Shown: in pieces, positions 24,952-34,317 of the stretch
How the letters are laid out: every line of letters starts with the position of its first letter
How positions within the stretch are numbered: position 1 is the stretch's first letter
Source of the DNA: JBBDIP01 sp050260675
Lineage (GTDB): Bacteria > Bacillota > Sulfobacillia > Fermentithermobacillales > Fermentithermobacillaceae
Reading direction: 5' to 3'
Length of the DNA: 64,000 bases
Assembly: GCA_050260675.1 (NCBI GenBank)
Contig: JBLNCN010000008.1
Coordinates: 1 to 64,000 of the forward strand
Notes under the pieces: model-generated
Told to the model about the DNA's origin: nothing
Database searches by the model: none
The model's input: only the letters and a program-made list of their open reading frames with translations
Position numbers and translations under genes: made by a program

Positions 24952-25683
24952 CTATACCGGAAGCATGATCTCAGTGGAGAATGCGCCTTCCTCGTCGCGC
25001 CGCTTGATATACCCTCCGTACTTGTCAACAAGCCTGTCCACCCGCAGGAGACCGAAGCCGTGATAGCCGCCTTTGCTGCTTACATAGCGCCCATCCTGCT
25101 TCCGGGCCCTCTCGCCGGAGGTATTGGTCACGGAGATGTAGAGGTGGTCGCGCTTTACATCGATGTAAACCCGAATGCTCCTGGCGTTTGTCTTGTTAAT
25201 CTTTAGTGTGGCTTCGATGGCGTTATCCAAGAGGTTTCCCAGTATGACGCATAGATCGATCTCTGATATCGACAATTGAGGCGGAACAACAGCCTTGGCG
25301 TTAACCTCAATGCCCTTGTCCTTTGCCAGCGAAAGCTTGGAGTTCAGTATGGCGTCCACCTTCACGTTCCCGGACTTCAGCAAGGTGTCGACAGCCGTGA
25401 GATCGGATTCGAGTCCTGCGAGGTACTCGTCAAGTTTCCCGTCCTCGCCCAGCTTCCGGTAGGCCTTCATCGTCTGGATGTGATTGTGATAGTCATGCCG
25501 CCAGCCCCGCATCTCGCGGTACATGTTCTGGACCTCTTCGAGATGCTTCGCGACAAGGTCATTCTGATAGGACGCTATGCGCCTGTCGACGAAGCGGTAG
25601 AGAAGCGTCCGGATCACCCGCACAAGCCCATACGTCAAGGCAAGCGCTGTCGAGACTGCCACGACCCACGCCCACCCCGGCAT
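24952..25683 (-). CDS. GHKL sensor histidine kinase (AgrC/CitS-like), short
   Basis: A 243-residue protein with one N-terminal membrane helix (WAWVVAVSTALALTYGLVRV). The phosphoacceptor region reads EMRGWRHDYHNHIQTMKAYR with the His of RHDYHNH. The ATPase part has LGNLLDNAIEAT (N box) and GGYHGFGLLRVD (G box). The absence of a large membrane sensor domain is unusual for AgrC-type kinases and suggests sensing through the membrane or a partner, perhaps the ABC exporter next to it. The regulator gene lies 12 bases upstream. Confidence 0.85.
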   Translation of the reverse strand: MPGWAWVVAVSTALALTYGLVRVIRTLLYRFVDRRIASYQNDLVAKHLEEVQNMYREMRGWRHDYHNHIQTMKAYRKLGEDGKLDEYLAGLESDLTAVDTLLKSGNVKVDAILNSKLSLAKDKGIEVNAKAVVPPQLSISEIDLCVILGNLLDNAIEATLKINKTNARSIRVYIDVKRDHLYISVTNTSGERARKQDGRYVSSKGGYHGFGLLRVDRLVDKYGGYIKRRDEEGAFSTEIMLPV

Positions 25684-25695
25684 CGTTCGTACCCC

Positions 25696-26397
25696 CTAGA
25701 AGTAGTTCTTGATGAAGGCTTGATTTGCCGCGTCATACAGGCCCCGCGAGAGCGGGACTTCCACTCCGTTATCCAGGACCAACGTCGTTCGAGTGATCCG
25801 CCTGACGTGCTGCATCGAGACTATATAGGATCTATGGCAACGGAAGAAACCTTCACCCAGGAGCCCTTCCATGTCGCTGATGCGCATATTGAAGGTCTCC
25901 TGACCGCTGCCCATAACCAGAGTCACGCTGTGGGAGAACGCTTCGGCGTAGTATATATCATCTGCGGGAACGCGAAGGTAGCCGCTACCTCTCCGGAACA
26001 GGATCATCCTCGGGGCGGTCCGCAGCCGGGCCGTAGCTCTGTCCAATACCTCCATGAGTTTCTCCTCATCAACCGGTTTCAGCAGATAGTGCAGGGCTGA
26101 GACCTCGTATCCTTCGGAGATGAAGTCCGGAAAGCCGGTAATGAAGATGATCTGAAGCCGCTCGTTGTCCGCTCGGAGCCTCTTGGCGAGAGCTACGCCA
26201 TCCATCTTCCCCATCTGGATATCCAGAAGCAGGACGTCGAACCCTTTGTCCTCGGCGCACGCGAATAGAAAAGCTTCCGCGCTCGCAAACAGGTGAACAG
26301 AGACAACATGTCCGCGCCTGGCAGCCCATCCTTCGACCTGCCGGCGAAGGTAATCGCGCTGAGATGCTTCGTCGTCACAGATGGCTATGCGCAACAT
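25696..26397 (-). CDS. LytTR-family response regulator
   Basis: A 233-residue protein with a receiver domain (AICDDEASQRDYLRRQVEGW, phospho-Asp in VLLLDIQMGKMDG, Lys in YLLKPV) and a C-terminal LytTR DNA-binding domain (GSGYLRVPADDIYYAEAFSH, HRSYIVSMQHVRRITR). Such pairs usually activate peptide or bacteriocin and exporter genes. The likely targets are the downstream ABC genes. Confidence 0.87.
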   Translation of the reverse strand: MLRIAICDDEASQRDYLRRQVEGWAARRGHVVSVHLFASAEAFLFACAEDKGFDVLLLDIQMGKMDGVALAKRLRADNERLQIIFITGFPDFISEGYEVSALHYLLKPVDEEKLMEVLDRATARLRTAPRMILFRRGSGYLRVPADDIYYAEAFSHSVTLVMGSGQETFNMRISDMEGLLGEGFFRCHRSYIVSMQHVRRITRTTLVLDNGVEVPLSRGLYDAANQAFIKNYF

Positions 26398-26539
26398 CCG
26401 ACGCTCAGGCCTCCCGCCTCAATCGAATGGCAAGGCAATCTCAAGTAGTTTCCAAGCTGAGTGCAACCTGAAAGCCTGGCATAAGGTTCAGGGACCTGTG
26501 GGGAGAATCCTCCATAGCGGAAGCTTTCTATCTAGGTAC

Positions 26540-26938
26540 CTATCGGGCTTTCTCAATGCTCCACTTAACGTCATAGGTGCCACGAGCGCTCTCGCCAACT
26601 AGGCTGATGCGATAGTCGCCTGCCACAGGAGCCTCAAAGGAAATCGTGCCGGAGTTGTCTCCGACTTCACCTACTTCTCTGATGACTTCTCCTTGGGGCC
26701 CGTCAAGTAGGATTATGAGGCTGCCCTTTTTCAGAGAAATGCCGTAGTCAACCACGAGCGTGTCGCCCGCGGCGAGTCGCACGTCCTTGTCCTGAGTACC
26801 GTCAAAATAGTAGAATCGCGCCTTCATGCTGGCCCTGCTTGACGTGGATATCCAGCCGATCTTCATCGAGCAACCTGCCAGCACAAAGGCCGCAGCGAGC
26901 ACGACAACAGCCAATACTACCTGCCGGCTCTTCCTCAC
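26540..26938 (-). CDS. Small lipoprotein of unknown function
   Basis: About 132 residues from GTG 26938, after ATGGGAGGGTC; an ATG at 26953 is possible. The signal peptide QVVLAVVVLAAAFVLAGC ends in a lipobox LAGC. The rest is predicted beta-rich (SLIILLDGPQGEVIREVGEV, ISFEAPVAGDYRISLVG), like small immunoglobulin-type or cupin-like surface folds with a PPC-like look. It sits upstream of the response regulator, on the same strand but about 140 bases away. Confidence 0.6.
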   Translation of the reverse strand: MRKSRQVVLAVVVLAAAFVLAGCSMKIGWISTSSRASMKARFYYFDGTQDKDVRLAAGDTLVVDYGISLKKGSLIILLDGPQGEVIREVGEVGDNSGTISFEAPVAGDYRISLVGESARGTYDVKWSIEKAR

Positions 26939-27090
26939 AAGTGACCCTCCCATCTCAGCGAGCGAATTACCTCCGGAACACGCCGCGCCCATCGCACAAC
27001 TATACCAATGGGGTCTACGATGCAATCGAGGATAGGCATCACTGGGGGTATATGCGACTACAGTCTTGATTACGGGCACAGCCGGGCCCA

Positions 27091-27555
27091 TTACGAGCGT
27101 ATGGTACCCAAGAACAACGGGACTTGCTCTTCCAGGTTGGCTCTTGCGATCTCACGAATCGCCACCGGTTGGAGGTTTAAGTCTTGTAGTCTTTCAATGC
27201 CGACCCATTCGCAACCAACTTGGTCGTAGTCTTCTGCTGTTGGAGGACACGATCTTTCGCTCTCTAGCCCGCAAAGGAATACGTGGTAGACCTGGTGCGT
27301 GTAGTCCGGGTAGTGTTTCCTGAGATAGTCGTCCTCTCTGATCTCCTCGTACAGGGCCAAGAACTTGATCGGCCTAACAAGATACCCGGTTTCCTCAAGG
27401 CACTCCCTTACGAGCGTTTCCTCCATCGCCTCGTAATGCGCCTGGCCCCCACCCGGAAGCGCGTAGCAGTCGCCATACCGACCACCGCTGCGTCTCACCA
27501 GCAGCACCTGGCCATCATGAACGATCAGTGCCTTGACCACGCTCCGGATGCTCAC
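27091..27555 (-). CDS. Nudix hydrolase
   Basis: A 154-residue protein. The Nudix box is GGGQAHYEAMEETLVRECLEETGY, complete (G-x5-E-x7-RE-x2-EE-x-G). An N-terminal strand, MSIRSVVKALIVHDGQVLLV, precedes it. Substrate unknown; the third Nudix-type gene in this accessory stretch. Confidence 0.82.
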   Translation of the reverse strand: MSIRSVVKALIVHDGQVLLVRRSGGRYGDCYALPGGGQAHYEAMEETLVRECLEETGYLVRPIKFLALYEEIREDDYLRKHYPDYTHQVYHVFLCGLESERSCPPTAEDYDQVGCEWVGIERLQDLNLQPVAIREIARANLEEQVPLFLGTIRS

Positions 27556-27722
27556 AGCCCTTCCCCCAGCGCAAAGTGTCTAGATCTCTGGGGAGGTTCT
27601 GCCAGTAGAGCGGTTCTCCCTTCCCCTTGACGAGTCTTGCTCAGGCCCAGCCTTTCGGCAGCCTGGAAAGGTTGGTCAATGAGGGGATGTTGGCTCCCAT
27701 CAGGTCGCGTTGAGCAGCGCTA

Positions 27723-27790
27723 TTGCAGTTTCCCGGCCTTGACTGCAACTTCCCCGCGAGAAGTTGCAGTCCTCTGCAACTCGCGAGACT
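27723..27790. repeat. Palindromic repeat cluster built on TGCAACT/AGTTGCA
   Basis: A perfect inverted repeat, ACTGCAACTTC (27742-27752) and GAAGTTGCAGT (27760-27770), encloses CCCGCGA. Further units flank it: TTGCAGTTTC at about 27724 and CTGCAACTCGCGAG at about 27774. The rest of 27556-27866 shows no gene. It looks like a REP-type or miniature mobile element. Confidence 0.5.
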
Positions 27791-27866
27791 TGGGTCATTG
27801 GCTCCGATACTGATTCATAGCCTCAACCGTGGTCTGAAGCAGCCGAACAGATGCATGTCGCCTCCG

Positions 27867-28928
27867 CTACGCTCGGCAGCTCTTCAGTTTCTCCATCCAG
27901 TAAGTTGACTCGTTTTCCTGCCAAGACGCGCGCCTGCGGTTCTCCCCTTGCCCAACGTGAGTGCCCATCACCCATGGCGAAGCCTTCTTCTCAGGCAGGA
28001 GTTCACGAGGGAAAAGGTACGTGCCGCGCTGGGTCCTAAAGGATTCAAGGTAATCGAGGCTTCCGGTATACCATGGATGACTGCGCGCGGCGGGGAAGGC
28101 GGACATAGTCGCCATCCTTCCTATCAACCCTAGATGCATTAGCCTGAACGGTGCTCCCGGATAGGCGGGGAGATGGACGCTCCATCCCATGGCCCAATAA
28201 CGCCTCTTTCCGTTGGTGACGATACCGTATCCTTCACGAAGCGCTTGGTACCGGGGATCCAGTATGTAACGGACAACCGTGTCGACCATGTCCCGGGTGC
28301 GAGTGTCAGCCGAATCCACCAACAAGGCCGCGTAGCCGTTCAGATCGTGAATCCACGGCAGGCGCAAGTTGTCAGCGGGGTAGATCGATGGGTCGATGAG
28401 CGGCACATTCGCCCACACCTTCGGAATGCCACGAAAGTTAGCCTTATCTGCATAGATATCGTACCGGCCCTGCCGGCAGAACTCGTGAGTCCACACAAGG
28501 CGGTCCTGGAGCGTGCGGACAACTGCCTCGTCCCGGTAACCGGCCATAGCGAGCAGCGACGCGACAACCGTCGCGTAGAAGGGGCCGAACAGGTAGTGCT
28601 CGCCACCTGGGAACTCAGCTAGCCAACGCCGGAACGGCTCAGTCCGCGCGTCCAGCTCCGGCATCCCGGCTCGCACTCCGTACTGCACGAGTTTACCTAT
28701 GGCGTTCTCGTAGCACGTGTCCGCGCAGCCGTGGATCGTGTTCGGCCTGATGCCTGCGTGGGCGGAAGCGGATAGATTCTCGAGCCACTTCTGGACCTCA
28801 GCGGATGCCAGCATCTCGCGCCGGAGTGGCTCGAGGTCCAGCCCTGGTGGGAACCCGAATTCGCTCGCTACCAGGTATCGAAGGACAGGACCGCCCTGGT
28901 CGAACAGCAGTTGTAGTGACTCACTCAT
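27867..28928 (-). CDS. Hypothetical protein with alpha/alpha-barrel-like repeats
   Basis: A 353-residue soluble protein, rich in Trp and Arg. Segments such as HGCADTCYENAIGKLVQYGV, HYLFGPFYATVVASLLAMAG, GYAALLVDSADTRTRDMVDT and MAMGWSVHLPAYPG-like text recall prenyltransferase/terpenoid-toroid proteins of the squalene-cyclase superfamily, but no catalytic motif is visible. It is the last gene of a three-gene operon and overlaps the CapA gene by four bases. Confidence 0.55.
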   Translation of the reverse strand: MSESLQLLFDQGGPVLRYLVASEFGFPPGLDLEPLRREMLASAEVQKWLENLSASAHAGIRPNTIHGCADTCYENAIGKLVQYGVRAGMPELDARTEPFRRWLAEFPGGEHYLFGPFYATVVASLLAMAGYRDEAVVRTLQDRLVWTHEFCRQGRYDIYADKANFRGIPKVWANVPLIDPSIYPADNLRLPWIHDLNGYAALLVDSADTRTRDMVDTVVRYILDPRYQALREGYGIVTNGKRRYWAMGWSVHLPAYPGAPFRLMHLGLIGRMATMSAFPAARSHPWYTGSLDYLESFRTQRGTYLFPRELLPEKKASPWVMGTHVGQGENRRRASWQENESTYWMEKLKSCRA

Positions 28929-30598
28929 GATCCGGCTTGCACCCCCTCATCCCATCCAAACTGCTCACACACCTTGTAGAACCCCCAATCGTTCCACTTC
29001 CAGACGGTTATGCGCCTGATGCCGGGATCGTCGTAGTCCCCTTCAACAGCCAAGAGCTCGTTTTGGCCGTCGCCATCCAGGTCGGCCAGTTCCACCGAGT
29101 AATTGGGGCAGTCGAGATTGGAGGATTGCCAGGCCGGCTTGATGGCTCCGCTCACCAAGTCGAGAATAGAGAGATGGTTCTTCACGCTGGGATCGTCCTC
29201 CGTCACCCAGAACGGCCTATCTCGGCCGAAACTGCCGCTCTTCCACACAATGAGGTTGAGGTCATTGATGCCGTCGTTGTTTGCGTCGCCCAGGGTGAAG
29301 TTGTCCACCCACCAGGTCTCAGGCGTTTCCCATATGGTGCCGTTGGTCGCTGCAATAGCGAGGCGGCCGTCTCGCAAGGTGAACCGCTCGACCACACCGT
29401 CCCGATCAAGGTCCGCGAACTGCTCGTTGAGGAGCCTGGAGCCTGATGCGTCGCCGGTACCCAAGTCCAGGTATCCAAATCTGGCCGAATCCGTTCCCAC
29501 CGGACCATCCAAAGGACCTATGCCCAATTCGTCCAGGTCCACCTTAAGCCTTGAGAGGATGGCGGAGGCTTCAGGACCGGTGGAGATCTCGGGCTGAGCG
29601 TCCCTATTGATGGTCACCGGGTAGAACTCAACCCGCTCCACCCCCGCTGCGCTAATCACCAGTCTCGCGATGAGCCCCTGGCACGTCTCCTCGGACCACC
29701 ACTGGTCGAAGACGAAGTTGCCAAGACTGTAGAGGATGTACCGGTCCCGATAGCGCTCCACCGGCTGCACTACGTGAGGATGATGCCCAATCACCAAGTC
29801 AGCCCCGGCGTCGATAGCCGCGTGGGCCAATTCGACCTGAAGATCATCCGGCTCAGCCTCGTACTCGACGCCGGCATGCAGCGAAACTACCACGAAATCC
29901 GCATCGAGACGAGCATCCTTAATCGCAGCCTGCATTTTAGCTATGTCTGCAGAGGCGGTTCCCGGAGAGCTCTCGCTCGCCTCATACAAAGGAGGAGTAA
30001 TTCCGGGATCGGTGAAGGCCAGGAATGCAAAGCGCAGTCCCTTCACCTCAACCATTCGAGAAGCGTAGGCCTCGCTGGCGTCTGAGCCGGCGCCCACCCA
30101 TGCGATGCCGGCTTGGTCAAGGTTCCGCAGCGTATCCAAGATGCCTGTGGCACCGAAGTCAGGGGTATGGTTGTTGGCCAGGGAAAGCACAGTGAAGCCG
30201 GCGTCGGCTAACGCGTCCGCCATGCCGGGATCGGCCCGTAGGACCATCTCCCGGATGTTTATCTCCCGTCCCGGCGTCAGCGGGTTTTCTAGATTCCCGA
30301 ATACGATGTCGCCGGTACGCAGAAGACTCGTGACCTTGGCAAAAGGCAGGCCCAGGTTGCCATTCTCCTGAATCCTACCCGCCACGCCGCGCGAAAGCAT
30401 CACATCGCCCACGGCCACCAGCGTCACAGGTTCGGAACAAACCGGCAAGCGCATCCTGGCGGCACGGAATGCCGCGAATTCGCCGCCCTGGGCGATGCCA
30501 CCGGGGGCAATACCGCCGGGGGAGATGCCGCCGGGGGCGGTAGCCGCCAGGAGACACACCAGGATGAGCCAGCCCGCCAGCCGTGCGGTCCTCTTCAT
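28925..30598 (-). CDS. CapA-family protein with C-terminal VCBS/FG-GAP-like repeats, secreted
   Basis: A 557-residue protein from ATG 30598, four bases inside the preceding gene. After a signal peptide there is a PGGI repeat region (three 15-base units, 30494-30538). The CapA phosphoesterase-like domain follows: VAVGDVMLSR, LANNHT, GHHPHVVQP and LGNFVFDQWW, with the metal-type Asp, Asn and His residues. The last 180 residues hold FG-GAP-like repeats (FADLDRDGVVERF, LGDANNDGINDLN, LADLDGDGQNELL) that probably bind calcium. CapA proteins act in poly-glutamate or wall metabolism. Here it is fused to a beta-propeller-like tail. Confidence 0.8.
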   Translation of the reverse strand: MKRTARLAGWLILVCLLAATAPGGISPGGIAPGGIAQGGEFAAFRAARMRLPVCSEPVTLVAVGDVMLSRGVAGRIQENGNLGLPFAKVTSLLRTGDIVFGNLENPLTPGREINIREMVLRADPGMADALADAGFTVLSLANNHTPDFGATGILDTLRNLDQAGIAWVGAGSDASEAYASRMVEVKGLRFAFLAFTDPGITPPLYEASESSPGTASADIAKMQAAIKDARLDADFVVVSLHAGVEYEAEPDDLQVELAHAAIDAGADLVIGHHPHVVQPVERYRDRYILYSLGNFVFDQWWSEETCQGLIARLVISAAGVERVEFYPVTINRDAQPEISTGPEASAILSRLKVDLDELGIGPLDGPVGTDSARFGYLDLGTGDASGSRLLNEQFADLDRDGVVERFTLRDGRLAIAATNGTIWETPETWWVDNFTLGDANNDGINDLNLIVWKSGSFGRDRPFWVTEDDPSVKNHLSILDLVSGAIKPAWQSSNLDCPNYSVELADLDGDGQNELLAVEGDYDDPGIRRITVWKWNDWGFYKVCEQFGWDEGVQAGS

Positions 30599-32769
30599 TG
30601 AGCCAGGAACGCCTTTGTCCATTCAGGCCGCGGCGGGATCTGCTTTTCTTGCAGCATCTGCCGCCATTTGGCGTCGGTCAGCCGGTCGCCCATGGGCCAC
30701 GTGAACTCGTAGTAGGAGAACACGCCGCCTTTGGCGATCCTGGGCTTGCCGTCGATGGCCACCATGACGTAGATCTCGTCGATGTAGCCGATGGCCTCCT
30801 GCAAGACCAATCCGGTGGGGTCAGTGGCGACATCCGTCACCAGTGCAGCAGGCTTGCCGTTGAGTTGTGAGTGATGGGGCTGGAGCACGTCGCGCACTGC
30901 GTCCGCCCAGAAGTGCTCCAAGTGCCCGCCGTATGCCCGTATCAGGTTGTATTCATCCTCGGTCACAAGACCATTCGTGAGTTCTTTCTCCGCGATAGTC
31001 TGCAGGGATAAACTGAGTCTTTCCAGCCGGTCTAGACTGTCCCTATCTCTGTCGCTAAGGAAGCCCTTGGCGGCGAGGCCTTCCCGGGTAGCCTTGGCCA
31101 AAGCGGCCAGACGCTCAAAGACCTGAGGATTAGGCTCCACGTACCCGCGGTCGTCGGCTTTTTCGCCACCTCCGCCCATTTCGGCGTACACCTGCTTGAC
31201 GTACAGGATGGTGTCGTGCTTGAGCTCGGTCCAGCTCCCCAGGAAGGTGCTCAGTTCCTTGCGGGCCCAGGCTTCATTTCGCATGAAGTCGGGGAAACCC
31301 TCGCCTTTGGTCTGGGTCAGCGGCACGAGCGTATACAGCCAGTTAGAGTAGAGGTCTTGAGTCCACGCCTTCTCATCCAACCCGCTGATATGCTCCCTGA
31401 CCTTAGCCATATTCTCGGGGTAGAGCTTATAGCCGGTCTCACCCATCGACTCCAGGATGTTGTATGCCTCCGTCGACCCAAGCGCCGCCGGGATATCGAG
31501 GCCCTTGGGCAGCATCCGCCGCTGGCCTTGGGCGTTTTCCTTGACATCGCGGTAGACCAGTCGCTGGAAGATCGATGCATCCAGCGAGAACCGCTGCCCC
31601 ATGAACCGAAAGCCCTTAGTCTCCTTCTCGCGGTCTGGTTGGATTGTCTCATCGAAGATGGGCATGGAGTTTATGGCCGGGGGCGCCAGTTTCCGGGCGG
31701 CCTCAAGGAAGACCTGCCACTTGGCGGGATCCCCTGAGACCGTCTGGAGGTCCGCATTGGGCCCGTAGATGTCGGCCAGAACATCCCTTAGCTGAAGGTA
31801 GGTTATGTCATCGCTTGCACCTGCGAAGAATCTGGTGGGTTCGTAGATCTTGTTCCATCTGTCTGCGTTGGAGCTCTGATTGAGGGCCAGGACTATGAGG
31901 GCGGCGGACCTGGCCTCATCCTCGCTCTTGAACCGAAAGGTCAGACGACCGTACCACATCATGGACTTGAAGTAAGCCTGGAGCTGCTCGCTCAGGTCGT
32001 AGTGCCCACGGGGGATGTACTGGGAGTAGTCTTCTTTGAGGGCATCCAGCAAGTCCGTGCTTTCCCCCAAGTTCATCAGCGGAGAGACGGCGATACCTTC
32101 GTGCTTCGCGATCAGGTCGAGTTCCGCTTCCACCTCAGCCTTGACCTCCGATGGTATCACCACGGTGGGATCCAAGAGCGTGGCCCCGACCGCAAAGAAA
32201 CCCATGTTCCTTTTGGCAGCGTTCTCCCAGACGGTGCCTTTCAGCGCGTCATACTGTCTACGAGATTCGCCTAGCATCGCTGCATTCAGGCACTTGAGCT
32301 CAGGCGCGAGGCTCTCGGTCTCCACCGTCCGCAAGAGGAAGTCAAAGAACAGGTGGTATGTATGCAACAGGGAGTCAGTCGTGACGAAATCCGGTATTAG
32401 GCCGTACCGGTTGTCCTCATACAGGGAGAAGAATTCGCGGTTCGCCCACTCAGGGCTCACTACCACAAACCCGTTTTTCAGCAGTAGAGCCTTGGCCGCA
32501 TCGGAGAACTTGAATTGCTTCTTGTTTGTGATGTCGCCCAGACCGTCGTCTATGTCCGATTCGCCGGTCGCGGCGGGAGGGTTGCCAGGTGGGTTCGAAG
32601 GAGGGTTCGAAGGAGGGTTCGAAGGAGGGTTCGGGTTGGCAGGGGGATTCTCCTTGGCGATTGGCGGCGACTCCTTGCCTGCGTTAGGCTGGGTCGGCTT
32701 CTCGCAGCCGGCGATCACTATGGCCAGCACAAGGACCAATAACGGGACAAAGGCCCATTTCCTCAACAT
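30595..32769 (-). CDS. DUF3160-domain lipoprotein
   Basis: A 724-residue protein; ATG 32769 lies behind GAGGAGGGG. Signal ends LAIVIAGC, a lipobox. A low-complexity linker (NPPS units encoded by 12-base repeats at 32591-32626) leads to the DUF3160 domain, which fills the rest: YGLIPDFVTTDSLLHTYHLF, and WNKIYEPTRFFAGASDDITY further on. The domain is extracellular and helical; its activity is unknown. First gene of the operon with the CapA and hypothetical genes, each overlapping by four bases. Confidence 0.78.
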   Translation of the reverse strand: MLRKWAFVPLLVLVLAIVIAGCEKPTQPNAGKESPPIAKENPPANPNPPSNPPSNPPSNPPGNPPAATGESDIDDGLGDITNKKQFKFSDAAKALLLKNGFVVVSPEWANREFFSLYEDNRYGLIPDFVTTDSLLHTYHLFFDFLLRTVETESLAPELKCLNAAMLGESRRQYDALKGTVWENAAKRNMGFFAVGATLLDPTVVIPSEVKAEVEAELDLIAKHEGIAVSPLMNLGESTDLLDALKEDYSQYIPRGHYDLSEQLQAYFKSMMWYGRLTFRFKSEDEARSAALIVLALNQSSNADRWNKIYEPTRFFAGASDDITYLQLRDVLADIYGPNADLQTVSGDPAKWQVFLEAARKLAPPAINSMPIFDETIQPDREKETKGFRFMGQRFSLDASIFQRLVYRDVKENAQGQRRMLPKGLDIPAALGSTEAYNILESMGETGYKLYPENMAKVREHISGLDEKAWTQDLYSNWLYTLVPLTQTKGEGFPDFMRNEAWARKELSTFLGSWTELKHDTILYVKQVYAEMGGGGEKADDRGYVEPNPQVFERLAALAKATREGLAAKGFLSDRDRDSLDRLERLSLSLQTIAEKELTNGLVTEDEYNLIRAYGGHLEHFWADAVRDVLQPHHSQLNGKPAALVTDVATDPTGLVLQEAIGYIDEIYVMVAIDGKPRIAKGGVFSYYEFTWPMGDRLTDAKWRQMLQEKQIPPRPEWTKAFLAQ

Positions 32770-32902
32770 ACAAGGCCCCTCCTCGGTGTCCATGATACGA
32801 TCATGTTCACACCATGTTCACACTAGATGACGCAAGAAGGCCGCGACGGTTCCGCAGCGGGAGTCGCAGAGCGCGCCGGGATCCCTCTCAGAGACTACTT
32901 GG

Positions 32903-34089
32903 TCAGGGCCGGGCCAGCGCCCGCATGAGTCTGGCCGGATTCACGATCTTGCCGAAGTCGTAAGTCCGGCTGCCTCGTGAAAGAGTCACCGTATCCCCCG
33001 TGGCCAGCGCAGCCTTCCAGAAGGATTCAGGAGTAACGTCGGGCGCCACCTGACAAGCCAAGGCATAGAGCCCCGCGATGTACGGGACACACCAACTCCA
33101 CCCTCCTTCGCTATAGAAGGCGTAGTCAACAGGCGAGCACATCGCGGCGGTAGCCCTGCAGTCCATGGGGATGAGCAGAGTCTCCGTGCCATCCGAAATC
33201 GTGCCCGTCCGGTAATACCAGTCGGCCCACCACGATCCAGGTCCGTACGAACCTGTTTTGTCCGGATCCGCAAGCGGATCCCGCCCAAGTCCGTGGAAGT
33301 TGAACCCCCCATAAGTGATATCAAGGGACGACGACACGACAAAGATGCCTTGGTCCTTGGCCCGTTTCACCGCCTCCACGATGGCACTGTAGCCGCCCGG
33401 GCTGTAGAGCCACCCATAGGTCCACCCAATCGACATCGAAAGCACCCGGATCTTCCGGCCTTCCGGCAGCTGCCGGTTTATAGCCACAACGCGGTCTACG
33501 GCCCTCGCCAGTTCCGTGAAGTCCACCATTCCATTGACGATCTTCCAATCGGGGCTGACCATGTACAGGTCCGCTTCCGGCGCAACTCCTACTGATTTGC
33601 CTACAGCGATTGAAGCCACGGCTGGTGCGTGCATTGAAGCAGGATACTGCTCTGCTGCCGTTCTTATTGGCCCGTAGGCCCGGAGTTGATCGTTGAACTG
33701 AGGTTGCTCATAGCGCCAAGGCTGCTCTTCGTAGCTTAGCTGCTCGTAGTGCCGGAGTTGATCTTTGTACTCCACGTGGCCCACAAGCAGGGTTTATCCG
33801 TCGGCCACTGGGTGTAGACATCGAAGTCGGCGTGGATGAGGTCCTGCAGGCGGCCTGTAAGGTCGACATTCCGCAAGTCATAGTGTCGCAAGTCTACTTG
33901 GAATGGATGTCTGGTCGCTTCGTCATACACCGGGACTTCAGTCAAGACACCTCGGCGGAAAGAACCCGGAGCGTGTTGGGTCTTGATGCCCAGTTCGATG
34001 GGAGGGTTTGTAAACGCCAAGAGCGCGGAACAGACTGCAAGCAGTATGGTACCAGCGGCAACGGCGAACAAAGCCCTAGGGCCTCTCAT
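32903..34089 (-). pseudogene. Subtilisin-like (S8) protease with the catalytic Asp region deleted
   Basis: The N-terminal piece starts at ATG 34089 (after GGAGGCAGGGGAG) with a signal segment (LFAVAAGTILLAVCSALLAF) and ends in HADFDVYTQWPTDKPCLWAT. The main piece is in another frame from about 33785: VGHVEYKDQLRHYEQLSYEE, then MHAPAVASIAVGKSVGVAPE with the catalytic His in a modified H-x-x-x-VA context, and GGWSWCVPYIAGLYALACQ with the catalytic Ser (G-x-S-W). Intact relatives carry a GKGVSIAIID segment with the Asp between the two; here it is missing. Repeated YEQ-type residues at 33700-33760 suggest a local duplication. The gene cannot make an active protease. Confidence 0.7.
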
Positions 34090-34317
34090 CTCCCCTGCCT
34101 CCTCACTCACGAACGATAGGACGGCGCATTCCCCGCGGAGCCTTCGAGCCGCTGGGGGGGTTTTCCTCTACAGCCTGCTACTAGGCGGGTAGCTCGGAAC
34201 CGAGTACCGGGGGTGCCGGACGCCAGGCGATAGGAAGGATCAGGGCTCGTGGTCGTAGTAGATGAGGAATCCATCCGTCAGATCAACGTGCAATGCGGCG
34301 CAAAGGAGGTTTGGCTG

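Noticed and set aside
32591..32626. 12-base tandem repeats that look like a short CRISPR-like array
   Set aside because: They encode the NPPS linker of the DUF3160 lipoprotein, have no spacers, and keep the reading frame.
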